64,000 nucleotides of DNA. Source: Ostreococcus lucimarinus CCE9901 (lineage: Eukaryota; Chlorophyta; Mamiellophyceae; Mamiellales; Bathycoccaceae). The notes below the pieces were generated by a model that was not told the DNA's origin, did no database searches, and worked only from the letters and a program-made list of their open reading frames with translations. This document shows positions 9,071 through 17,414 of the stretch, in pieces; position 1 is the stretch's first letter; each line of letters opens with the position of its first letter. The DNA lies in contig NC_009361.1 of the NCBI RefSeq assembly GCF_000092065.1, forward strand, positions 620,001 through 684,000, given 5' to 3'. The position numbers and the translations under genes are program-made.

Positions 9071-10198
9071 TCAGCCGCCGAATCGTTCGGGGCCGTGACC
9101 GGCGAGGGTTTTGATGGCTAAACTCAACTCCTCGGCGAAGAACGGGTTGTCTTCGTCCGATTGCGCGAACTCTTCCTCGGTCCAGAGCTCTCGCAGCGCG
9201 TTCAAGCCGACGTTGACGTCGAGCAGTAGCAAGGATGGATCGTACTCCACCAGGCGAGCGACGTTGACGCGAGGAAAGGCGTCGCGAAGGGCGCGGAAGC
9301 GCTCTTTAATCTCTGGAATGTCGCGCTGAAGGAAGCTCTTGGAGTCTTGTCGCAAAATCGCGCCGACGTCGGCGCCAGGAATCATAGTCTTCAGCTGCGA
9401 CAATCGAGCCACGATGGCGCTCGAGCTCGTCAGGAGTAACTCTGGATACCCGTAAGCCATCTTTGCCGCATCCGCCGCGGACGAGCACAGACAAATTTGC
9501 TTGATTCGCTCCAGCGCTTCGCACAGCGCGCTCAACGTCGGTTCGCCGAGCATAGCCTCCACGGCTCTCGAATCCTCCTCCATTTCGCACGCGATCACCC
9601 CTCGCTCAAGATCCATCACGAGCGCCATCGTGTACTCGGCGGCCATCTGATCGAATCCCGTTCGCGTCTCCCCCCCCGCTCGCCAGAAATCCCGCACCTC
9701 TCGCTCCGCGTCCAATCGACGCGCCTTTTCGCTTCGCTTCAGCCTGCGCACCGCGTCCTCGATCGTCCGCTCGCCTCCCGGCGGTAAGCTCCCATCCTGT
9801 CGTCGATACGGTAAATCATACAAAAATTCCCCGTACGCCGCCGCGAGCGCGTCCAGCGGTCCCTTCACAAACTTTTCGCGCGTCTTTCGCGCGCCGAATG
9901 AAATCTCGCTCAGCCAATTCAACGTCGTCGCGATCCCGGGCTGGAATCCGCGCGCGCGCTCCGACATCAGCGCCGCGCGCATGGCGTCGTAGTCGTTGTC
10001 GAAATCGTCCGGGTTTTTCGGCGCCCGCGTCGCGCGGCAGCGCGCGCGTTGTCGTCGCCGACGATGCCGCTCTGGACGACCGCGCGGCGCGACGGACGCG
10101 CCGCGCGACGCGCGCGCGACGCGCGACGCGGGCGGCGACGACGTCGTCGTCGTCGACGACGACGTCGACGCGACCGGGCGCGCGCGCGCGCGCTCCAT
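9071..10198 (-). CDS. Probable mTERF-like organelle protein
   Basis: 375 residues from ATG 10198. Residues 1-65 are a Ser/Thr/Arg-rich probable chloroplast transit peptide. The middle (WLSEISFGARKTREKFVKGP, GEFLYDLPYRRQDG) is not recognised. The C-terminal third has repeated helical units of the mTERF type: YGYPELLLTSSSAIVARLSQ, GADVGAILRQDSKSF, and VNVARLVEYDPSLLLLDV, with the characteristic P-x-L-L steps. mTERF proteins bind organelle nucleic acids and affect transcription or RNA processing; that role is inferred from the repeats only. Longer frames upstream (to 10534) overlap the divergent MaoC gene and are Arg-rich, so I rejected them. The start lies 57 bases from the start of the divergent MaoC-like gene. 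Confidence 0.55.
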   Translation of the reverse strand: MERARARPVASTSSSTTTTSSPPASRVARASRGASVAPRGRPERHRRRRQRARCRATRAPKNPDDFDNDYDAMRAALMSERARGFQPGIATTLNWLSEISFGARKTREKFVKGPLDALAAAYGEFLYDLPYRRQDGSLPPGGERTIEDAVRRLKRSEKARRLDAEREVRDFWRAGGETRTGFDQMAAEYTMALVMDLERGVIACEMEEDSRAVEAMLGEPTLSALCEALERIKQICLCSSAADAAKMAYGYPELLLTSSSAIVARLSQLKTMIPGADVGAILRQDSKSFLQRDIPEIKERFRALRDAFPRVNVARLVEYDPSLLLLDVNVGLNALRELWTEEEFAQSDEDNPFFAEELSLAIKTLAGHGPERFGG

Positions 10199-10255
10199 CG
10201 CGCCGCGCTCGACTCTGCGGCGTCGTCGTCGAATCGACACTCGCTGACGCGCGCG

Positions 10256-10834
10256 ATGGCGCGCTCGAGCGTCGACCGCGCGCTCGACCGCGTCGCGCGC
10301 GTCGCGAGTCACGTCGACGCGTCGTCCGCGACTCGCGACGACGCGCGCGACGCGCGCGCGCGCGCGATGGCGGCGTACGTCGCGGAAAACGCCGCGGGCG
10401 CGGTGGTGCACGCGAGCGACGACGCGACGCCGTGGATCGACGTCGATCAGCGCCGCATCGACGCCTTCGCGACGTGCGCGAACGATCATCAATACATACA
10501 CGCGCGCGACGCCCCGGGCGGGGCGATCGCGCACGGATTCTTGACGCTGAGCCTGCTGACGCCCGCGACGGCGGCGCGCACGACGCCCGCGTGGTCGACG
10601 CGCGCCGTCAATTACGGCCTCAATCGCGTCCGTTTCGTCCGACCCGTGCGCGCGGGCGCGCGCGTCCGCGCGCGGGCGATCAAAATCGTCGCCGCGCGCG
10701 CGTTACCCGACGCCGCGGGCGCGGAAACGGAGTATTTAGTCGAATTAGAAACCGCGCCGAGCGCGTCGTCGGCGTCCGCCGAGCGCGCCGAGCTCGCCTT
10801 GGTCGCGTCTTGGATCGTCCGTCACTACGTCTGA
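10256..10834 (+). CDS. MaoC-like (R)-enoyl-CoA hydratase family protein
   Basis: 192 residues, a single hotdog domain. The hydratase-2 signature is clear: FATCANDHQYIHARDAPGG followed by AIAHGFLTLSLL, matching the D-x(4)-H catalytic motif and the GGxIAHGF loop of MaoC/NodN proteins. NYGLNRVRFVRPVRAGARVR is the usual second strand. The family hydrates trans-2-enoyl-CoA or related thioesters; the substrate here is unknown. The longer frame (from 10049) overlaps the divergent mTERF-like gene and has Arg-rich shadow sequence, so ATG 10256 is preferred. Unusually CG-rich throughout. Confidence 0.8.
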   Translation: MARSSVDRALDRVARVASHVDASSATRDDARDARARAMAAYVAENAAGAVVHASDDATPWIDVDQRRIDAFATCANDHQYIHARDAPGGAIAHGFLTLSLLTPATAARTTPAWSTRAVNYGLNRVRFVRPVRAGARVRARAIKIVAARALPDAAGAETEYLVELETAPSASSASAERAELALVASWIVRHYV

Positions 10835-11224
10835 CGTCCCGCGCTCGCGCGTCACCGCGTAACCAAATAACCCTAGTTTAGCTCTGTTTCGTTTCGTCTT
10901 CGATCCATCGTTCGTCGCGTGCCGTTCGGCGCTCGCGTCCGCCGCGCTCGCGTCCGCCGCGGCGTCTCCAGATGTGACGAATGTGCCGCGGTGACGCGGC
11001 ACATTCGTCACATCGAAGTGCCGCGCCGCTCGCGCGCGCGGCCACGACGACGGACGCGCGCGCGCGCGTCGACGACGACGACGACTCGAACGCGCGTCTC
11101 GACGCGGCTCGCCACGCGCGCGCTCGACCGCGCGGCGACGCGCGGCGCGCGCGTTCGTAAAACGGCACGCATTCGCGAGAATTGAATTGAAATTCAAGAC
11201 GCGCTCGACGACGACGACGCGCGG
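10835..11224. other. Intergenic region with tandem repeat and perfect hairpin
   Basis: 390 bases between two plus-strand genes. It holds a 15-bp direct tandem repeat (gctcgcgtccgccgc at 10931-10945 and 10946-10960) immediately before a perfect inverted repeat (10971-11014). The remainder is CG-rich with no credible frame. Long minus-strand open frames across it are low-complexity shadows. Confidence 0.6.
10971..11014. repeat. Perfect 20-bp inverted repeat with 4-base loop
   Basis: Left arm gatgtgacgaatgtgccgcg (10971-10990), loop gtga, right arm cgcggcacattcgtcacatc (10995-11014). The arms are exact reverse complements. Base composition (TGTGACGAATGTG) differs from the CG-rich surroundings. 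It lies 137 bases after the MaoC stop and 210 bases before the ATG of the next gene, so it could be in a 3' UTR, in a 5' UTR, or a DNA-level element. Confidence 0.9.
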
Positions 11225-12238
11225 ATGGACGCGACGCGCGCGCGCGGAGGCGCGCGGATGGACGCGTGGCGCCCGATGATGACGCTGGACGCGCGAGACG
11301 GAGGCGCGATGGGCGCGGTGAGGACGATGCGGGACGGGACGACGCGAGGGGAAGGCGAGAGAGACGCGCGCGAGGGGACGCGCGCGAGAGGAACGACGAC
11401 GACGACGACGACGACGACGAGTTTGGACGCGTTCGACGCGCGGTTAGCGCGGGCGAGGGAAAGAGCGATGCTCGCGAGGGAAGAGACGGAACGCGTGGAG
11501 AAGTGGTTGCGAGACAGCGCGGCGGCGACGCGGCGAGGGGAAGGCGCGAGAGGCGAAGGCTCGAGAGGACGGCGGTCGGACGACGACGGAGGCGTGAAGA
11601 TGGCGATGGCGAGCGAGGAGGACGTCGAGGTCGAAGAGTATGATTATGGGGTGGAAGAAGAACGCGCGATGCGCTCGTCGATGGCGACGACGTTGGTGGC
11701 GAGGGAATCGATGTCCTCGTTGTTCGTGCCGCAGCGTTCGCCGGCGAGGTCGGTGATACACAGGCCGATACCGAGGCGGCCGCTGAGCGCGAGCGTGGAG
11801 GGCACGGAGTGGACGACTTTACGAGCGAAAGCGACACGATCAGGCGACACGCGCACGAACGTGTCGATAGTGAGCGATGAAGATGGTAGGAGCGCGTTTC
11901 AATCGCTCGCCAGGGACAACCGCGCCGGGCTGGACGGACTAGGCGACATGGTGGCGAGGACGACTATTTCGAGCGGCGTGCTCGACGACGGAGGGTTGGA
12001 CGGAGGAATGAGTACGCCGCCGCGACCGCACCGATCGCCGCTACGTCCACCGGTGGCTCGTCCGAGGAATCGCACACTGAGCGAGGATTTCTCTAGTCCC
12101 GTTCGCCTGTCGTCGTCGATGGAGCTGAGACATTCCACCAGCTCGCGCATGACGTTGTTAGAATCCGTCGCACACGAGGCAGAGTACGAACGCGCGCGTA
12201 TGTCTGAAAAGTCTTACGACGATAGCGAGCCTCGGTAA
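11225..12238 (+). CDS. Unrecognised low-complexity protein with phospho-site-like motifs
   Basis: 337 residues; no domain recognised. Residues 1-120 are Arg/Asp/Gly/Thr-rich with a poly-Thr run and one amphipathic helix (FDARLARARERAMLAREETE). A short acidic piece (EEDVEVEEYDYGVEEE) follows. The remainder is Ser/Pro/Arg-rich with repeated basic-Ser-Pro elements: VPQRSPARSVIHRPIPRRPL, PPRPHRSPLRPPVARPRNRT and LSEDFSSPVRLSSS. These look like targets for proline-directed or basophilic kinases and suggest a disordered regulatory or cytoskeletal protein (inference). The plus frame is favoured over the antisense frame (10878-11837) because its C-terminal half has balanced composition and the CDS ends 77 bases from the convergent DUF1995 gene. 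Confidence 0.55.
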   Translation: MDATRARGGARMDAWRPMMTLDARDGGAMGAVRTMRDGTTRGEGERDAREGTRARGTTTTTTTTTSLDAFDARLARARERAMLAREETERVEKWLRDSAAATRRGEGARGEGSRGRRSDDDGGVKMAMASEEDVEVEEYDYGVEEERAMRSSMATTLVARESMSSLFVPQRSPARSVIHRPIPRRPLSASVEGTEWTTLRAKATRSGDTRTNVSIVSDEDGRSAFQSLARDNRAGLDGLGDMVARTTISSGVLDDGGLDGGMSTPPRPHRSPLRPPVARPRNRTLSEDFSSPVRLSSSMELRHSTSSRMTLLESVAHEAEYERARMSEKSYDDSEPR

Positions 12239-12315
12239 TGGTAGCGACAAAGCTTTTCCAAACTTCACAAGATTTAGTGGCCAGAAAACTAGTAAACGTA
12301 TTTAAAAGAGCCTAT

Positions 12316-13329
12316 TTAGTTCGATAACGACTTCGCAAATCGCTGCATCTCACGCATCATCCCCAAAACCTTTTCAGCCGCAGTCTTTTCCGTCGCCTCG
12401 CCATCCTCGCCCACGGGTCGAAGCGCTGCGTCGACGATATCGTCAAGTTCCTCGCCCGCCGGTCGCTGCGCGTACTCATCAATGAGCTTGAACCGTCCCG
12501 GCTCCTCTGGGTCTTCCAAGAAAAGTTTCCACGCGCTCGGATACGACTTGTACAGACTCCCATTGCACCACGGCAGAGGTCTCAAAGAGTACGTGACCGT
12601 CATCTTTCCTAAAAAGTTGTCTCTCATGCGCCGAACGTTCAATCCAACCCCGGCGTCGCCGCTCGCCAATCTCGGATTCAACAGCACCACCGGATACCCC
12701 AACTCGTTCGCTCGACCCGTGGCCTTTTGTACCTTCTCTAAAGACATCGGATCCGGCGCCGCGAACACCAAAACGCCCTCGAAATCATCCGTCACCAAAT
12801 TCCTATCGTCCACGCTCGCCACCTCAAACGCGACGTCGTCTCCCCACCGCGCTCGCAACATCGCCGCCGCGCCCGCGTCCGGGAACACCGCCTTCACCCC
12901 AGTCGCACCACTCGCGCTCAATTTCGACAAAAACTCTCGAGAGATCTCCCACACTTTCAGTTGATCACCCGATTCGCTCATCACGTTTCCGCTCATCGGG
13001 TCCCAGAGCTCTGGGATGAGCAGCTCGACGATGCTTCCCGCGACCCCACGCTGCATGGCGTCTCGCGTCGCCTTCGCCGCTTGCCCGACGGCGTCGAAGA
13101 GGTTATCCGGCAGCACCTCGTCCTCACGCGGCGCCGGCGCCGCCGCGACCGGCGCGAGCGAGCGATCGTCGTCGTCCCCGCTCGATGTGGATAAACGCGC
13201 AAACTTTTGCGCCTTCGTTCGCGTCGTCGCCGCCGCGCCGCGTCGCGAGCGCGTCCCCGGCGTCGCGCGATGCGATGCCTTGGTCAGCGTCGCGCATCGC
13301 GTCGTCGTCGTCGTCGCGCTCGAAATCAT
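12316..13329 (-). CDS. DUF1995 plastid protein
   Basis: 337 residues. The first about 45 residues (Ser/Thr/Arg/Ala-rich) look like a chloroplast transit peptide. The body begins LPDNLFDAVGQAAKATRDAM then SIVELLIPELWDP, the usual opening of DUF1995 (an L-x-V-E-L/I-P element after an amphipathic helix). It continues with FPDAGAAAMLRARWGD and a Rossmann-like core (VLVFAAPDPMSLEKVQ, GYPVVLLNPRL). NFLGKMTVTYSLRPLPWCNG and WKLFLEDPEEPGRFKLIDEY complete it. DUF1995 proteins in plants act in plastids, some in photosystem II accumulation; a specific role here is not shown. Its ATG is 32 bases from that of the divergent rhomboid gene. Confidence 0.65.
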   Translation of the reverse strand: MISSATTTTTRCATLTKASHRATPGTRSRRGAAATTRTKAQKFARLSTSSGDDDDRSLAPVAAAPAPREDEVLPDNLFDAVGQAAKATRDAMQRGVAGSIVELLIPELWDPMSGNVMSESGDQLKVWEISREFLSKLSASGATGVKAVFPDAGAAAMLRARWGDDVAFEVASVDDRNLVTDDFEGVLVFAAPDPMSLEKVQKATGRANELGYPVVLLNPRLASGDAGVGLNVRRMRDNFLGKMTVTYSLRPLPWCNGSLYKSYPSAWKLFLEDPEEPGRFKLIDEYAQRPAGEELDDIVDAALRPVGEDGEATEKTAAEKVLGMMREMQRFAKSLSN

Positions 13330-13361
13330 GTCGTCGTCGTCGCACTCCGAGGCGCGCTGTG

Positions 13362-14417
13362 ATGTCTGCGGTCGCGCGAAGCGCGCAGGGCACGCCGCTC
13401 GACGGCGCGCCGCTCGCGACGACGGCCGTCGTGATCGCGGTCGCGATATCTTTCGCGCTCGCGCTCGCCGCGAACGGCGATTTCGCGCGCGTGTGCGCGT
13501 CGCCGCGGTTGGCGTTTGAACATCCGCTGTCGAGCTATCATCGCGTCTGGACGTCGACGTTCTCGCACGGGAGCTTCCCGCACGCGCTGCTAAATTGTCT
13601 AGCGTTCGTTCCGATGGCGTCGGCGCTCGAGCGATCGATCGGGACGACGCACTTCGCGTGGTTATTCGCGACGTTCGCGCACGCGGCGTACGCGCTCTCG
13701 GCGAGCGCGGCGACGGCGCTTTGGATGGCGCTCGGATATCGCGCGTCGTACGAGAGCTGCGCCATAGGAATGTCTGGGGTGGTGTTCGCGCTGATCGTGT
13801 GCGAGACGAACGTGAACGACGTGGAGCGGCGAAGCGTGTTCGGGTTGTTCACAGTGTCGAGCGAGTATTACCCGATCGCTCTTCTGCTTTTCATTCAACT
13901 TTTGATGCCTGGCGTCTCTTTCATCGGTCACGCGGGTGGTATCGCGGCTGGATGGTTGTACGTTCGCGGATACTTGAACTTTTTGCTCCTGAAGGAGACG
14001 CACGTGGAGTATTTAGAGAAATTAGCGATTTGCGCGCCCGCGCGCGCCCTGGCGTCGTTCGTGCCGTCAAACGCCGATCGGGGCGCGCGGCCGAACGCGG
14101 AGGCGAGTTCGACCGCATTTCCCGCGTTTTCGACGGTTAGAGCGATCCCGACTCGTATGAGTGAGGTGACGCGCAACGCGTTCGCGGGTAATTTCCCGGG
14201 CCAAGGACGGAAACTTGGCGGCGACGGGTCCACGACGGGTGAGATGGCGAATCTCGTTCGGGTCGATCCTCGGGCGTTGGATACGTTAGTAGAGCTGGGA
14301 TTCGCAGAACACGCCGCGCGGCGAGCGTTGCAAGAATGTGACGGCGACTCGCAGCGTGCGATCGAGTTGTTGACGGAATCAGCGGCGCACGACGCGAATA
14401 GCGACGAAATAGTTTAG
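13362..14417 (+). CDS. Rhomboid-family intramembrane protease with C-terminal UBA domain
   Basis: 351 residues. Six or so membrane helices occupy residues 20-220. HALLNCLAFVPMASALERSI is the rhomboid L2/H2 region, CAIGMSGVVFAL carries the catalytic Ser in a G-x-S-G motif, and FIGHAGGIAAGWLY provides the catalytic His. The last 45 residues (DPRALDTLVELGFAEHAARR, then ALQECDGDSQRAIELL) are a UBA ubiquitin-binding domain. Rhomboid-UBA proteins resemble RBL15 of plants and RHBDD-type/Dsc2-like proteins of the endomembrane system, used in protein quality control (family knowledge). I chose ATG 13362 because the upstream part of the frame is antisense to DUF1995. Confidence 0.85.
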   Translation: MSAVARSAQGTPLDGAPLATTAVVIAVAISFALALAANGDFARVCASPRLAFEHPLSSYHRVWTSTFSHGSFPHALLNCLAFVPMASALERSIGTTHFAWLFATFAHAAYALSASAATALWMALGYRASYESCAIGMSGVVFALIVCETNVNDVERRSVFGLFTVSSEYYPIALLLFIQLLMPGVSFIGHAGGIAAGWLYVRGYLNFLLLKETHVEYLEKLAICAPARALASFVPSNADRGARPNAEASSTAFPAFSTVRAIPTRMSEVTRNAFAGNFPGQGRKLGGDGSTTGEMANLVRVDPRALDTLVELGFAEHAARRALQECDGDSQRAIELLTESAAHDANSDEIV

Positions 14418-14968
14418 CTCGACGTAGAGAGTTGTATTTTTTGTATCGATATTTTGAAAATTTGCTGCTCGTATTGGTGGATTTCGAGAGTCAAAAGTGC
14501 AGACAGCAACGTATGCGTCTTAAAGTCTTGATACTGCGACCTGTTCTTGGCTCAAAAGCGCAACAGCGTCGCCCTTTTTTTTTCGTTTTTTTCATGCACG
14601 TGATGGAGTCCATCACGCTAGTTTCTGGTCCGCAGTCGGCTCGCGGCGAGAGCATTCGTGATTCTCGCGGCGGCTGTGGACACCATGGTCGCGGTTGAGC
14701 GCATAGACAAAAGAAATACCGTCTCGCACCCCCCAATGGCGCCCGCCTATTGGTGCTATCGTATCGTTGCCGCGGGCCGCGTCAAAGCGTCGACGAGACG
14801 TCGCGATGAAATATCGCGACAGCTCGCTCGCGCTCGCGCGGCCCGCAGCTCGCTAAAAATGTTGTGCCTCTTCTCGTGCGCGCGCACGAGAAGACTCGCC
14901 AAAGAATTCTCATACCAAACGTATCCTCACTCACTGAGTTTGAAGTGCATACTTCATCGACGGAGCGA
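14418..14968. other. Long convergent intergenic region with several inverted repeats
   Basis: 551 bases between the rhomboid and PABP stops, far longer than other convergent gaps in the window (18-82 bases). It contains a T-run (14576-14582), an 8-bp stem (cgtgatgg/ccatcacg, 14599-14617), a second 8-bp stem (gtcgcgat/atcgcgac, 14800-14820) and a 26-bp palindrome (14869-14894). No coding frame is convincing. It may be a long PABP 3' UTR or hold an unrecognised RNA gene. Confidence 0.5.
14869..14894. repeat. Perfect 26-bp palindrome downstream of PABP
   Basis: Exactly self-complementary from 14869 to 14894 (left half tcttctcgtgcgc). It has no loop bases, so as RNA it would fold only with a strained centre or pair between two molecules; as DNA it could bind a symmetric dimeric factor. 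It lies 74 bases beyond the PABP stop codon. Confidence 0.85.
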
Positions 14969-16786
14969 TTACGCACCTTCCTCGGCGGCAGCCTTCAGCA
15001 CAGCGAGGGCTTCTTGAACCTTGGAGGTGAGCGCGTCCGGAGACTCGATCAAGTGAAGGACCTCCGACTGGTCCATCTCGAGCAACATACCCGTGATCTT
15101 TGCGGCGTTGGCGGCGTCCTTGCTCTCAATGAGCGGGTAGAGGGCTTCACCAAGAATCATGCGCTGTTGATCCGGAGCGGCGGCGGAGAGCTGAGAAGCG
15201 AGAATAGCCATCGGGTTAGCCGCCTCCGCCGGCATCGGCGGCATCGGCATAGCCGCGGCGGCGTTGTATCGCATGTTTTGACGCTGGCCACGGCCACCGG
15301 CCGGGCCACCTCGGCCACCACGGCCACGCTGGGCGCCCGGAACGCCTTGGCGTTGCGGCATCGGCATGCCGTAACCCGGCATGCCCGGCATGCCCGGTCG
15401 CGGTCCGCCCGGCATCACCGGTTGGAAACCGAAGCCTGGTTGCGGTTGCGGCGGCATCATACCCGGAGGCGGTTGGCCGTAGTACATAGGAGCACCTGGC
15501 ACGCCCGGCGGCGGCATGTACGGAGCCATGCCACCCGGCATACCGGCGCCCGGCATGCGCTGCGCGAATTGCGCTTGGAGACGCATGCGGCGTTCTTCCT
15601 TGCGTTGCGCGAGAGCGACATAGAGCGGCTTGGCACCGACCATCTTACCGTTCATCTCCGTCACCGCGCGGGTGGCTTCGTCGGGAGAAGAGAAGGCGAC
15701 GAACGCGGAACCGCGAGAAACGCCCGAGGCGTCACGCATGACGCGGCAAGAGGTGATGGTGCCAAACTCCTTGAACAATTCGCGAAGCTTTTCATCGTCG
15801 GTGCCGTCCTCAAGATTTTTGATGTAGAGGTTGGCGCCCGCCATCTTTTCCATGCGTTCACGGCGTTCTTGGTCGAACTTGGCCTTCAATTCGGCTTCGC
15901 GCTCAGCCTTCTTTTGCGCTCGGCAGACAACCCAAGTCTTTTCATCCTCGGTGTACCCGTCGAGCTTTTCGACCGCGGCCGCCGCGCCTTCAGGTTCTTC
16001 GTAGCACACGAAGCCGAAGCCCTTAGACTTGCCTTCTTCGTCGCGCATGATGACGCAGCTCGTCACCGCGCCGTGCTCGGCAAACTTTTCACGCAACTTT
16101 TCGTCGCTCAAGTTTTCGCTCAAGTTCTTAACATAGACGTTGTTAAACTTGGCTTCGCCGGTGTTCGAGCGCTCGGCACGGCGTTGGAACGGACCGACGT
16201 ACACTTGCTTGTCGTTCAGTTCCATACCGTTGACGTTGTCAATCGCCGCCTGCGCCGCCTCTTGGGTCTCGAATTGCACGAAGCCGTAGCCCTTCGAGTT
16301 CCCTTGGCCATCCATCGCCACCTTGGCGCTCGTGATCGTCCCGAACTGCGCAAAGGTATCGAGCAACGCCTTGTTGTCGATCGCCTTATCGAGATTCTTG
16401 ATGAAGATGTTCCCCACGCCAGATCTTCGCACCGCCGGATCTCGCTGCGAGTACAACACGCGAATCGGCTTCCCGTTGATGACTTGAAAGTTCAACACAT
16501 CAATCGCGTGCGCCGCATCGTTCGGCGATTGAAAGTTCACGTACGCGTACCCGAGCGATCGTCGCGTGATCAAATCCCGGCACACCCGAATCGACACCAC
16601 CGGTCCGATGGATGAGAACTTTTCGTACAGCTGCGCCTCGGTCACCGAGGTCTCCAGGTCCCCGACGTACAGCGAGCTCGTCCCCGCCCCCGGTTGTTGC
16701 GCCGCGGGCGTCGTCCCATCCGCGTTCGCCGTCGCGTTCGACGCTTTCGCATCGTTCGTCACGTTCGTCGCCGTCGCGGCAGACAT
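14969..16786 (-). CDS. PABP: Cytoplasmic poly(A)-binding protein
   Basis: 605 residues, full family length. Four RRM domains run from about residue 35 to 400. RRM1 opens with SLYVGDLETSVTEAQLYEKF and its RNP1 is SLGYAYVNF; RRM2 has NIFIKNLDK and KGYGFVQF; RRM3 has NVYVKNLSE and KGFGFVCY; RRM4 has NLYIKNLED and RGSAFVAF. A Pro/Gly/Met-rich linker follows, then the MLLE (PABC) domain: QQRMILGEALYPLIESKDAA and KITGMLLEMDQSEVLHLIES. It binds mRNA poly(A) tails and, through RRM1-2 and MLLE, eIF4G and PAM2-bearing partners. The start is the ATG of a short Ala/Thr/Asn-rich leader. Confidence 0.97.
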   Translation of the reverse strand: MSAATATNVTNDAKASNATANADGTTPAAQQPGAGTSSLYVGDLETSVTEAQLYEKFSSIGPVVSIRVCRDLITRRSLGYAYVNFQSPNDAAHAIDVLNFQVINGKPIRVLYSQRDPAVRRSGVGNIFIKNLDKAIDNKALLDTFAQFGTITSAKVAMDGQGNSKGYGFVQFETQEAAQAAIDNVNGMELNDKQVYVGPFQRRAERSNTGEAKFNNVYVKNLSENLSDEKLREKFAEHGAVTSCVIMRDEEGKSKGFGFVCYEEPEGAAAAVEKLDGYTEDEKTWVVCRAQKKAEREAELKAKFDQERRERMEKMAGANLYIKNLEDGTDDEKLRELFKEFGTITSCRVMRDASGVSRGSAFVAFSSPDEATRAVTEMNGKMVGAKPLYVALAQRKEERRMRLQAQFAQRMPGAGMPGGMAPYMPPPGVPGAPMYYGQPPPGMMPPQPQPGFGFQPVMPGGPRPGMPGMPGYGMPMPQRQGVPGAQRGRGGRGGPAGGRGQRQNMRYNAAAAMPMPPMPAEAANPMAILASQLSAAAPDQQRMILGEALYPLIESKDAANAAKITGMLLEMDQSEVLHLIESPDALTSKVQEALAVLKAAAEEGA

Positions 16787-17414
16787 CTCGCGTCGTCCTC
16801 AAAAACTCGTTCGCTCGGAACGTCAAGAAATTCGGCGGCGCGATGCGATCGCGTCCCGGGGCGCGTCTCGAGGCGCGCGTTCGCTGTGTTCGGCGACCGT
16901 CGAGCGCGTCGACGTGCGCGAGCGCGTGATGTGCGAAAACGACGTGCGTCCGTCGGCGTCGCGTGAACCGTCGTTCGCGAGCGCGCGCGCGACGTGGAGT
17001 GTCGCGCGCGCGCGCGCACGATGCGCGATGCCGCGACGTCCCGGCGGCGCCGACGCGACGTGCCGTTTAGGGCTTGCGCGCGTCCGCGCGTCCGATCGTT
17101 CGCACATCGAGGTTTTTCGCACAGTGTACGCGATTCGAGTCGACCACGCGCGCGACGCGCGCGATCGCGATATCCGATGCGATCCGCGGACGGCGCGCGA
17201 CGACCGCGAAAAACCCGCGTGGGTCGAGCGACGGGTCGCGACTCGAGCGTTCGGCGCGCGTGTGCGACCATCGAAACGCGCCGTGTGATATCGGCGCCGC
17301 GCGCGGTGTGATTTCGGACGTCCGACGACGCGCGTCGACGCGACGCGCGACCGCGTCGCGCGCGAGTGCGCGACGCGGCGGCGGCGCGACGACGACGCGG
17401 AGTGGTCGGGCGCG
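16787..17414. other. Divergent intergenic region PABP / ESS2
   Basis: 628 bases between two divergent start codons, presumably both promoters and 5' UTRs. Extremely CG-rich from 16970 to 17060 and from 17280 to 17414, with runs of gcgcgc. Overlapping open frames on both strands are Arg/Ala-rich shadows. No RNA gene seen. Confidence 0.5.

Noticed and set aside
10878-11837. 319-residue minus-strand Ser/Pro/Arg-rich frame
   Set aside because: It crosses the hairpin and lies antisense to the 11225-12238 gene; composition is what CG-rich trinucleotide DNA yields in any frame.
14864-16615. 583-residue plus-strand open frame
   Set aside because: It is antisense to PABP, Arg/His-rich, and PABP on the other strand is unmistakable.
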